A DNA stretch of 38,540 bases from JBJXFK01 sp046155505. GTDB lineage: Bacteria; Planctomycetota; Phycisphaerae; UBA1845; Fen-1342. Below the pieces are notes generated by a model. It saw only the letters and a list, made by a program, of their open reading frames with translations. It searched no databases and was not told the origin of the DNA. The translations under genes were made by a program, and so were the position numbers. Below are positions 9,480 through 16,049 of this stretch, piece by piece. The DNA is taken from assembly GCA_046155505.1 (NCBI GenBank), contig JBJXFK010000175.1:1-38540 (forward strand), written 5' to 3'. Every line of letters begins with the position of its first letter. Position 1 is the first letter of the stretch.

Positions 9480-9806
9480 TTGGAGCTGAAACTCGATCGG
9501 AAGTTGACGGCGTTGGTGCAGCGAAAAGTTCGCCCGGGTCAATATGCCAGCGCGGAAGATGTCGTCGCCTCCGGTCTGGGCAGCCTCATTGCGGATGAAC
9601 GATTCGGCGACTTTGCAGCCGGCGAGTTGGACGCACTGATCGACGAGGGCGAGGCGAGCATCGCGGCCAATGGGACGCTGGATGGCGAGAAGGCGTATCT
9701 GCAACGCAAGCGGTGGCAAGCTCGGCGGCGAGGATTTTGCATTGCAAAACCTGACACCCGCAAACGGCTATTCCGCTCGGGTGCGCATCGAGTTTCGAAC
9801 GGCTAG
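9480..9806 (+). CDS. ParD-like (CC2985-family) antitoxin, orphan
   Basis: 108 residues from a TTG at 9480, preceded by GGAGG at a 7-base gap, which decides the start. LELKLDRKLTALVQRKVRPG is the ribbon and first helix, and QYASAEDVVASGLGSLIADE is the second helix of a ribbon-helix-helix fold. FAAGELDALIDEGEASIAAN then LDGEKAYLQRKR matches the C-terminal part of ParD-type antitoxins that wraps the toxin. No ParE-type toxin follows; the next gene is a second gdhA. The last 25 or so residues are basic and atypical, so the end may be eroded. It may act as a stand-alone repressor. It sits between two glutamate dehydrogenase paralogues. The family call is from motif pattern only. Confidence 0.6.
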   Translation: MELKLDRKLTALVQRKVRPGQYASAEDVVASGLGSLIADERFGDFAAGELDALIDEGEASIAANGTLDGEKAYLQRKRWQARRRGFCIAKPDTRKRLFRSGAHRVSNG

Positions 9807-10113
9807 CCAGGCTATCGCGGTCGCACAGACCGGCGGCGGTCGGCTGCTATTTGATCGACCAGTGATGTTCGCCGAAACCAACGGCGAACTCGTGATGCAC
9901 GTCGATGGTCACGAGCATCGCTGGCACGTCGAATTGCATTCGCTCGCCAGGCCGGAACGCAGCGTTTTCATTAGCGCCCTGACGTCGGTTCAATCGTACG
10001 CTCCCGATCCGTGTGCGTCGGCGGTTCCGCTGCAATCCGATCGATACGCGCCAACGCGACGTTTCTCGCACGCCAACGCTGACGCGGTTTCCCACGGGCC
10101 GCGACACAGGTAA
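9781..10113 (+). CDS. Possible small protein, unrecognised
   Basis: An open frame with fairly good codon periodicity runs through the gap between the ParD-like gene and the second gdhA. It encodes segments such as GRLLFDRPVMFAETNGELVM and HVDGHEHRWHVELHSLARPE. The start is uncertain: GTG at 9781 is one choice, an ATG further upstream (9670) would overlap the ParD-like gene more. No Shine-Dalgarno is convincing. No family is recognised. It may be a decayed gene, since it overlaps the end of the preceding frame. It ends 59 bases before the second gdhA. Confidence 0.25.
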   Translation: MRIEFRTASQAIAVAQTGGGRLLFDRPVMFAETNGELVMHVDGHEHRWHVELHSLARPERSVFISALTSVQSYAPDPCASAVPLQSDRYAPTRRFSHANADAVSHGPRHR

Positions 10114-10172
10114 ACTCTGCATCTGAGATTCGTGAGAATGTATCGATAGCGAACCTACCGCCGGAGCGATTC

Positions 10173-11534
10173 ATGTCCACCTTCGTCAAAGACACGATGG
10201 CCTACGTCAAATCCCGAAACCCCAGCGAGCCGGAGTTTTTTCAGGCGGTTGAGGAGGTGATCGAGACGCTGGTGCCGGTTGTTGAGCGGCATCCCGAGTT
10301 TCGACAGGCCAGGATCGTCGAACGCATCGTCGAGCCGGAACGGACGATTCAGTTTCGCGTGACTTGGACCGACGACCAAGGCGAGGTACACGTCAACCGC
10401 GGCTATCGCGTGCAGTTCAACAGCGCCATCGGCCCCTACAAGGGCGGCCTGCGATTTCATCCGTCGGTCAATCTGGGCATCATCAAGTTCCTCGGCTTTG
10501 AGCAGATCTTCAAGAACTCGCTGACGACGCTGCCCATGGGCGGCGGCAAGGGCGGGAGCGACTTTGAGCCGAAGGGCAAGTCGGACCGCGAAGTCATGCG
10601 CTTCTGCCAGAATTTCATGAGTGAGCTGTTCCGCCATGTGAGCGCGGATACCGACGTGCCGGCCGGTGATATCGGCGTCGGCGGGCGCGAGATCGGCTTT
10701 ATGTACGGCCAGTACAAAAAGCTCGTGAATCGGTTCGAGGGCGTGCTTACCGGCAAGGGCATCGGCTGGGGCGGGTCGCTGATTCGACCCGAGGCGACCG
10801 GGTATGGTCTGGTGTATTTCACGCAGGAGGCGCTGAAGACGCGCAACCAGGACATGAAGGGTAAACGCGTGCTCGTCAGCGGCAGCGGCAACGTCGCACA
10901 GTACGCCGTCGAAAAGTGCAACCATCTCGGCGCGAAGGTGATCAGCCTGAGCGACTCGAACGGGTACATCATCGACGAAGAGGGCATCAACGCCGAGAAG
11001 CTGGCGTTCGTGATGCACCTGAAAAACGTGCAGCGCGGACGGATCAAGGAATACACCGCCAAGTATCCCAAGGCACATTTCCAGGCGACCGACGCCAATG
11101 CGGCAAGCAATCCGCTGTGGACGGTCAAGTGCGACATCGCTCTGCCCAGCGCGACGCAGAATGAGATCAACGAGATCGACGCCAGCGCGCTGGTGAAGAA
11201 CGGCTGCATGTGCGTCGCCGAGGGGGCGAACATGCCGACGACGAACCCCGGCGTGAAGGTGTTTCTCGAGAACAAGATCCTGTACGGGCCGGCGAAGGCG
11301 GCGAACGCGGGTGGCGTGGCGACCAGCGGGCTGGAGATGACGCAGAACTCGATGCGACTGAACTGGTCGCGCGAAGAGGTTGACCAAAAGCTGCACAGCA
11401 TCATGGTGAACATCCACAAAGTCGTGAGCGAGACGGCGACGAAGTATGGCGTGCCGGGGAACTATGTGGCGGGTGCGAATATCGCGGGGTTTTTGAAGGT
11501 GGCGACTGCGATGTTGGATCAGGGAGTGCTATAG
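10173..11534 (+). CDS. gdhA: NADP-type glutamate dehydrogenase, paralogue 2
   Basis: 453 residues, class I hexameric glutamate dehydrogenase, colinear without gaps with paralogue 1 over the first 270 or so residues. The ATG at 10173 follows GGAG at 6 bases. Lys90 (GPYKGG), Lys126 (GGGKGG) and Asp166 (PAGD) are present. The nucleotide loop SGSGNVAQYAVEK and the following LSDSNG match E. coli NADP-dependent GdhA closely, so this copy should be the biosynthetic, ammonium-assimilating form. The end GANIAGFLKVATAMLDQGVL is nearly the same as in paralogue 1, showing common origin by duplication. A poor -35/-10 pair (TTTCCC, 17 bases, TAAACT) lies about 50 bases upstream, so it may be transcribed alone. 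Confidence 0.95.
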   Translation: MSTFVKDTMAYVKSRNPSEPEFFQAVEEVIETLVPVVERHPEFRQARIVERIVEPERTIQFRVTWTDDQGEVHVNRGYRVQFNSAIGPYKGGLRFHPSVNLGIIKFLGFEQIFKNSLTTLPMGGGKGGSDFEPKGKSDREVMRFCQNFMSELFRHVSADTDVPAGDIGVGGREIGFMYGQYKKLVNRFEGVLTGKGIGWGGSLIRPEATGYGLVYFTQEALKTRNQDMKGKRVLVSGSGNVAQYAVEKCNHLGAKVISLSDSNGYIIDEEGINAEKLAFVMHLKNVQRGRIKEYTAKYPKAHFQATDANAASNPLWTVKCDIALPSATQNEINEIDASALVKNGCMCVAEGANMPTTNPGVKVFLENKILYGPAKAANAGGVATSGLEMTQNSMRLNWSREEVDQKLHSIMVNIHKVVSETATKYGVPGNYVAGANIAGFLKVATAMLDQGVL

Positions 11535-12271
11535 GAAGGGCGAAGGACGAAGGTTGATGGATGAAGAATGATCGATAATAACGGGACTTGGAGGCGGTGG
11601 GCCGAAGGTGTTCACGCGCCCCCCTCTCGTTGACCACCTTGGTTATCGGGCACTTGGGGGCTGAGGGGCTGCGGCGCGGGTGGTGGCGTCGTGAGCGGGC
11701 GTGGGTCGGGCGCGCGGTGCTCATGCGCGTGAGTTTACGATTGTGGGCAGTGTGCTGAAGCGAGTTGCGGCACGGTTCGCGGATTTGGCCAGACGGTTCA
11801 CACGGTGGATCATTGTTCGCGGCGCACAGCGCGTCTTCGATCGGGTTGTTTGCGTGTGGCGGCTGACCGCGTCGCATGACTTGTGTCTCACCGGTGAACG
11901 CCAAACAGGTTTGCGTCTCACCGAAAGCGGTTCCATGACACACAAACTCGTTTGACGGCCATACGTGACACTCAAAAGAATTGGCGACTTTAGGCAATGC
12001 TCAATAGTTCCGATCGTCCGAAGTGCCTCGCGCAGTGGTTTCCGGCGAAGAGTTCGCATGCGCTCTTCATTGCACAAACCGCGCTCGTTTGCTCACTTGC
12101 ACATCCGCGACGAGAGGCATGCTCGCAAACGGCCGCGAGCATGCCACGCGCCCACGCGCCGCGTGACCTTGTGGCATGGCTGCGGCCGTTGGCAGCCATG
12201 TTCCGAAAGCCATGCTCGCAAACGGCCGCGAGCATGCCACGCGCCGTCGTGTGCGTTCGTGTCGGTGACGT
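11535..12271. other. Long gene-free, repeat-bearing stretch
   Basis: 737 bases between the ends of gdhA paralogue 2 and queG, which converge. Open frames here have low-complexity, Arg/Ser/His-rich translations and no coding pattern. It begins with a short degenerate run (GAAGGGCGAAGGACGAAGG at 11535). At 11878-11965 the words GTGTCTCACCG, GCGTCTCACCG, ATGACACAC and GTGACACTC form loosely spaced direct and inverted repeats of unknown meaning. The end (12116-12245) is a cluster of three hairpins, listed separately. Confidence 0.7.
12116..12245. repeat. Cluster of three REP-like hairpins
   Basis: A 35-bp sequence occurs twice, identical, at 12118-12152 and 12211-12245. Each copy has arms CATGCTCGC/GCGAGCATG (10-11 bp with flanking bases) around AAACGGCC, followed by CCACGCGCC. 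Between them lies a related hairpin with arms CATGGCTGC (12175-12183) and GCAGCCATG (12192-12200) around GGCCGTTG. All three loops share GGCCG. Such clusters resemble repetitive extragenic palindromes. Lying between two converging genes, they could also stop transcription or protect mRNA ends. Confidence 0.85.
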
Positions 12272-13372
12272 TCAGTTTGTCGGCTGGGTCGCCTCGCCAT
12301 TGGCCAGCGCGATCGCGGCGTTGCGGTGCCACATCTTGCGCGTCGCGCGCTGCGTCGCTGAGTTGCGGGTGAGCGTGCGGTATTGCCACGAGGTGAGCTG
12401 CACGAGGTCGGCCAGTGGCAGTGCGGCGGGGATGCGCGGCTGGGCGAGCTGCGCGTCGGCGGTCGGCGGGGCCTTGTGGTTGAAGGGGCAGACCTCCTGG
12501 CAGATGTCGCAGCCGTAGACCCAGTCGCCGATGGCGGCGTGGTGCTCGGGCGGTATGTCGCCGCGATGCTCGATGGTGAAGTACGAGATGCAGCGGCTGG
12601 CGTCGAGGACGTAGGGCCGCGGGAAGGCGTGCGTGGGGCAGGCGTCGAGGCAGCGCGTGCAGGAGCCGCAGTGGTCGGTCGCGGGTGCGTCGGGCGGCAG
12701 ATCGAGTGTGGTGATGATTTCGGCCAGGAAGAGATAGCTGCCGAGCCGCTCGTGCATGAGTAGCGTGTTCTTGCCGATCCAGCCGAGGCCGGCGGCGGCG
12801 GCGAGGTCGCGTTCGAGAATGGGGCCGGTGTCGACAAACGGGCGGGCGTCGAACGTGTCCGGAATTTCGGCGCGCATTCGCGCGATCAGGGCTTCCAAGC
12901 GACGGCGAAGGATGATGTGGTAGTCGTCGGCGAGGGCATAGCGGGCGATGCGGCCGAGCGGGGCGGGCGTGTTTGACGACGCGCGCGGAGTTTCTCCCGC
13001 GGGAAACCCCGTCGCTCGCGCTCCGGGTTCGGATGGTGGGGCACTCGCTTGCGCTTCGCGTTCGGATCGAAGGTTACTCGCTTGCGCTTCGCGTTCGGAT
13101 TCTGCGGCCCGTGGCCTCGATTCGCCGTCGGGGATGCGATATCGGATCGCCGTGCAGATAACGGACCTTGCCCCGGGGAGGATGTTGCTCACGTCTTCGC
13201 GCATCGGGACGTTGCGGTGCAGGTAGGCCATGCTGCCCGCATAGCCGCGTGAGAGCCATTCCCTATAATACGCCGCGTGTGGCGTCGGGCTTGCGGGAGC
13301 GAACCCGACGCGATCGAAACCAAGTTCGGCAGCGGCGCGTTTGATGAGTTGGGCTTTCGCGTCCGGGGTCAT
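12272..13372 (-). CDS. queG: Epoxyqueuosine reductase
   Basis: 366 residues. QueG reduces epoxyqueuosine to queuosine in tRNA, using cobalamin and two [4Fe-4S] clusters. The start ATG at 13372 (MTPDAKAQLIKRAAAELGF) matches where the family begins; a TTG 14 codons earlier is possible. FDRVGFAPA and GWIGKNTLLM are family blocks, and DTGPILERDLA carries the catalytic Asp181. The cluster motifs are CGSCTRCLDAC (Cys235, 238, 241, 245), Cys261, and CDICQEVCPFNH (Cys288, 291, 295). The odd part is residues about 82-136: a low-complexity, Ser/Glu/Ala-rich segment with SEREAQAS twice. It is encoded by in-frame copies of a repeat also found between genes at 1807-1907. The core before and after is intact, so the enzyme is probably active. 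Confidence 0.93.
   Translation of the reverse strand: MTPDAKAQLIKRAAAELGFDRVGFAPASPTPHAAYYREWLSRGYAGSMAYLHRNVPMREDVSNILPGARSVICTAIRYRIPDGESRPRAAESEREAQASNLRSEREAQASAPPSEPGARATGFPAGETPRASSNTPAPLGRIARYALADDYHIILRRRLEALIARMRAEIPDTFDARPFVDTGPILERDLAAAAGLGWIGKNTLLMHERLGSYLFLAEIITTLDLPPDAPATDHCGSCTRCLDACPTHAFPRPYVLDASRCISYFTIEHRGDIPPEHHAAIGDWVYGCDICQEVCPFNHKAPPTADAQLAQPRIPAALPLADLVQLTSWQYRTLTRNSATQRATRKMWHRNAAIALANGEATQPTN
13011..13100. repeat. 25-bp repeats inside the queG coding sequence
   Basis: Two identical 25-bp copies lie at 13043-13067 and 13076-13100, exactly 33 bp (11 codons) apart, with a diverged copy at 13011-13034. All end in GTTCGGAT. They encode the SEREAQAS repeats of the QueG insertion. 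A copy with one mismatch lies between genes at 1807-1831. The spacing keeps the reading frame. Confidence 0.9.
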
Positions 13373-13449
13373 CCTGACCGATGATACCCGCAGGCCGATT
13401 CGGGCAAGGCGCAAATCCCTGCGCCTCGCTACCCGACGCGGAGAGCCGA

Positions 13450-13848
13450 ATGTTCAATTATGACTGGTTTCACAACGGCGGATTGCAGCGTCTGGTTGAA
13501 GAGGCGAAGGACCGTTGTGCGATCAAGAAGTATCCGGGTACACAGCGCGGCAACGGCTCGGCCGAGTTTCATGCATTTCGTAACGCGCTCGAGACGCGGA
13601 CCATCTTATATATGAAGGACGGCCTGACGTATGAGATGCGGGAGATCGCCGAGGTCGGCATGAGCAGCGTGCTGACGTTTGAGTGCGTGCCGGTGGATGA
13701 GAATTACAAGGTGGGCGCGATCGTGCTGGTCGTGCCGTTTGAGGATATCGCGCGGGTCGAGGTGTTTGCGGTGCACCCGATTGACAAGCCGCAGGACAAT
13801 ATTCGGATTGGTGGGTTCCGGGCGTCGCCGGGGGATGCGCGGGAGTGA
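13450..13848 (+). CDS. Conserved-looking small protein, function unknown
   Basis: 132 residues. The start ATG at 13450 is set by GGAG 6 bases upstream. The translation (MFNYDWFHNGGLQRLVEEAK, then KKYPGTQRGNGSAEFHAFRN) is well formed, with no signal peptide or membrane segment. The middle and end (ILYMKDGLTYEMREI, VLTFECVPVDENYKVGAIVLVVPFEDIARVEVF) look like a small beta-rich, PilZ-sized cytoplasmic domain, but the PilZ motifs are absent. I do not recognise the family. It is divergent from queG (77-base gap) and followed by a repeat array. Confidence 0.65.
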   Translation: MFNYDWFHNGGLQRLVEEAKDRCAIKKYPGTQRGNGSAEFHAFRNALETRTILYMKDGLTYEMREIAEVGMSSVLTFECVPVDENYKVGAIVLVVPFEDIARVEVFAVHPIDKPQDNIRIGGFRASPGDARE

Positions 13849-14279
13849 GTGTTGGGGCAGGTGTGTGAGAGCCCGGACGCGATTTTGGATTTTGGATTTT
13901 GGATTGGAGTGCGGCCACGTCGGCGGGACTGACACGGTGTTCGCCGGCGCTGGCCGCTGTGGATACCGAGGATAGAGACCGGTCGGAGGCCAGTGGGCAA
14001 GATTGAAGGACGACCGGTTGCAAACCGGTCCCACAGGATCGAAGAGAGACCGGTTGCAAACCGGTCCCACAGAATTGAAGAGAGACCGGTCGGAGACCGG
14101 CCCCGAGCGCAGTTTGTATGTGGTCCTGGGGCGGAATTGAGAAAGAACGTGTGTGGGTGTCGCCTACTTTGGGGGCGGCGCTCGCGCTTGGGGAAGTTGG
14201 CGAACTTCGCTGCGTGGGGACGCGGCTTCGCGGGCACTTGTGCCTCAGCGGCGCGCGGGGACGTGACGGAGGGCGTGGT
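13849..14279. other. Gene-free stretch with a 36-bp palindromic array
   Basis: 431 bases between the small unknown gene and the lipoprotein hydrolase gene. It starts with a short A/T-rich tandem (GATTTTGGATTTTGGATTTT, about 13880-13902), then the 36-bp array at 13977-14100. After the array, open frames do not look coding. The region must hold the promoter for the downstream gene but I see no clear one. Confidence 0.7.
13977..14100. repeat. Tandem array of 36-bp palindromic units
   Basis: Four units start at 13977, 14012, 14048 and 14084 (periods 35, 36, 36). The two central units contain GACCGGTTGCAAACCGGTC (14012-14030 and 14048-14066), an inverted repeat with 8-bp arms around GCA, followed by CCACAG and a GAAGAGA linker. 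The outer units are variants with GACCGGTCGGAG. There are no unique spacers between units, so this is not a CRISPR array. Confidence 0.85.
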
Positions 14280-15083
14280 GTGAGCACCAAAAGAATCAGC
14301 ATCGTTGCGCTGTCGGCGTGCGTATTGCTTCTGACCGGCTGCTTTCGGCCGAACTATTCGGCCAAGGCGGATGTCGGCGTCACGTTCTATGTTCCGGGCG
14401 CGGGCAACGTCGATTTCGGCGACGCCGGCGTGCGCGAGGGGCTGCAAGCCGCGGGCTATCGCGGCGAAGTTGCGGCCTACATGTGGACGATTTCGTTCAA
14501 TCCCGCCATCGATCAGACCATTCGACTGAACGCGCGGCTGCGAGCCAAGCGGCTGGCGAAAATCATCGAAGAGTACATGGAGAAATACCCGGAACGGCCG
14601 GTGAATCTGGTCGGTTTGTCGGCGGGTAGCGGCATCGCGATCTGGGCGCTCGAGAATCTCGATCCGAAATACAAGGTCGAGAACGTGGTGCTGCTGTCGT
14701 CGAGTTTGTGGCATCGCTATGACGTCGGCAAGGCGCTGGAGCGCGTGAAGGGGCGGGTGTTTGTCTATTACTCGCCGTACGACTCGGTGCTGAGCGGGCC
14801 GATGAAGATTTTCGGCACGATCGACGGCGTGTTCGGCGAGGATGGCGCGGGAGCGGTCGGGTTGCATTCGCCGAGCGGCGGCAGTCGGATCGTGAACATT
14901 TCGTGGCGGGCCGAGTATCGCCAATATGGCTACAACGGCGGGCACGTCGATTCGACGAGTGCCCCGTTCGTGCGGACGTTTTTGTCGAAGCACCTGCTCA
15001 CGCCTGAGACGGCGGGCGACACAAGCGGTGTAAAGCTAGCCAGCCCGACGGAGCAATCTGCTCCGGTCGCGCGAGCTCGCTGA
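14280..15083 (+). CDS. Lipoprotein with alpha/beta-hydrolase features
   Basis: 267 residues from a GTG at 14280 with GGAGG about 6 bases upstream. MSTKRISIVALSACVLLLTGC is a lipoprotein signal with the lipidated Cys at 21. The rest looks like an alpha/beta hydrolase: the nucleophile elbow is GLSAGSG (112-118, Ser114), with Asp168 in YYSPYDSVLSG and His222 in NGGHVDST as likely triad partners. The N-terminal YVPGAGNVDFGDAGVREGLQ fits the first strand and helix of this fold. The substrate is unknown; an extracytoplasmic esterase or lipase-like role is inferred. The last 86 bases overlap the 3' end of rsmA on the other strand, and the last 25 or so residues lack the preceding regularity. Confidence 0.75.
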   Translation: MSTKRISIVALSACVLLLTGCFRPNYSAKADVGVTFYVPGAGNVDFGDAGVREGLQAAGYRGEVAAYMWTISFNPAIDQTIRLNARLRAKRLAKIIEEYMEKYPERPVNLVGLSAGSGIAIWALENLDPKYKVENVVLLSSSLWHRYDVGKALERVKGRVFVYYSPYDSVLSGPMKIFGTIDGVFGEDGAGAVGLHSPSGGSRIVNISWRAEYRQYGYNGGHVDSTSAPFVRTFLSKHLLTPETAGDTSGVKLASPTEQSAPVARAR

Positions 15084-15879
15084 AGCCGCCGTAGGCCAGG
15101 ATGGCTTCGGGATCGTCGATGCCCCAATCGCGCATACTGCCGCGGAGCATTTTGCGGCGCTGCTGAAAGCCACGTTGCACGAAGGCGGCAAATGGCGCGC
15201 GTTCGTCGGACGCGAGCGGCGGGTCGGGGAAGGTGACCAATCGCACAAACGCCGACGCAACATTGGGCGGGGGCCAGAATGCACCGGGCGGCAGGGTCGC
15301 GAGCAACTCGATGCGTGCGAACGTCTGAGTGATGACGGCTGCGGGGCCGTATTGCTCGGTGTTGACCTTGGCGAGCAGGCGGTCGGCCATTTCGCGCTGA
15401 ATCGTGCAAACCAACCGTTCGAAGGGCAATTCGTCCTGAATCAGCAGCTCGAGCATGAGTGGCGTAGCGATCTGGTAGGGCAGATTGGCAACCAGCTTGC
15501 GAATCCCGCCATGTGAGTGCGCCAAATCTCGCAGTGATTTGAATAAGTGATTATTCAGGCGGTGTTTGGTTTCGAGTGCATCGCCGCAAATCAAATGTAG
15601 ATTTGGATTGCCCGCAAAGTGCTGCTTGAGCAACTCCTGAAATCCGCGGTCAATCTCGACCGCGATCACCTGCGCCCCGGATTCGAGCAGAAACTCGGTG
15701 AGCGAGCCGGTGCCGGGGCCGACTTCGACGATCACATCTGACGCCTGCAAATCGGCGGCATCCACCAGTTTTCGCATGAGATTCAGGTCGATCAGGAAGT
15801 TCTGCCCGAACTGGTGCTGCGGGCGTAGGCCGTGGCGGGCGAGCAGCGAGCGGATGGTGGATAGCGTCTGGCCGGCCAT
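14998..15879 (-). CDS. rsmA: 16S rRNA dimethyladenosine transferase
   Basis: 293 residues. RsmA (KsgA) dimethylates two adjacent adenines near the 3' end of 16S rRNA using S-adenosylmethionine. LRPQHQFGQNFLIDLNLMRK (about 18-37) is the N-terminal signature, VEVGPGTGSLT (51-61) the SAM loop, VIAVEIDRGF the second strand, and NLPYQIATP (132-140) the catalytic NLPY motif. The C-terminal domain is typical (PPNVASAFVRL, RRKMLRGSMRD). The start ATG at 15879 fits the family. No Shine-Dalgarno is visible, but TACCAT lies 9 bases before the ATG, so a leaderless message is possible. Its final 29 codons overlap the converging hydrolase gene. Confidence 0.95.
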   Translation of the reverse strand: MAGQTLSTIRSLLARHGLRPQHQFGQNFLIDLNLMRKLVDAADLQASDVIVEVGPGTGSLTEFLLESGAQVIAVEIDRGFQELLKQHFAGNPNLHLICGDALETKHRLNNHLFKSLRDLAHSHGGIRKLVANLPYQIATPLMLELLIQDELPFERLVCTIQREMADRLLAKVNTEQYGPAAVITQTFARIELLATLPPGAFWPPPNVASAFVRLVTFPDPPLASDERAPFAAFVQRGFQQRRKMLRGSMRDWGIDDPEAILAYGGFSELARPEQIAPSGWLALHRLCRPPSQA

Positions 15880-16049
15880 GCGAGGCGGATGGTATGCGAA
15901 TCGCGGGGCGGTTTGGCGGCGCGGATCGGTGGGCGATAGTCCGATGTGCGTGATCGAAGTCAGTTCCGTGAAGAAAATCCTCGAAATCGCCACAACACGG
16001 GTTGAAAGCGCTGCCACAAAGCGTTACACAATGACTTCAGGATCATCAC

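Noticed and set aside
11401..11997. 198-residue minus-strand frame after gdhA paralogue 2
   Set aside because: Overlaps the gdhA end and translates to Ser/Pro/Arg/His-rich sequence produced by short repeats.
13977..14100. CRISPR array with 36-bp repeats
   Set aside because: Units are directly joined with no unique spacers and no cas genes are near.
13704..14993. 429-residue minus-strand frame
   Set aside because: Runs through the 36-bp array and opposite the lipoprotein hydrolase; its repeated WDRFATG segment is only the repeat translated.
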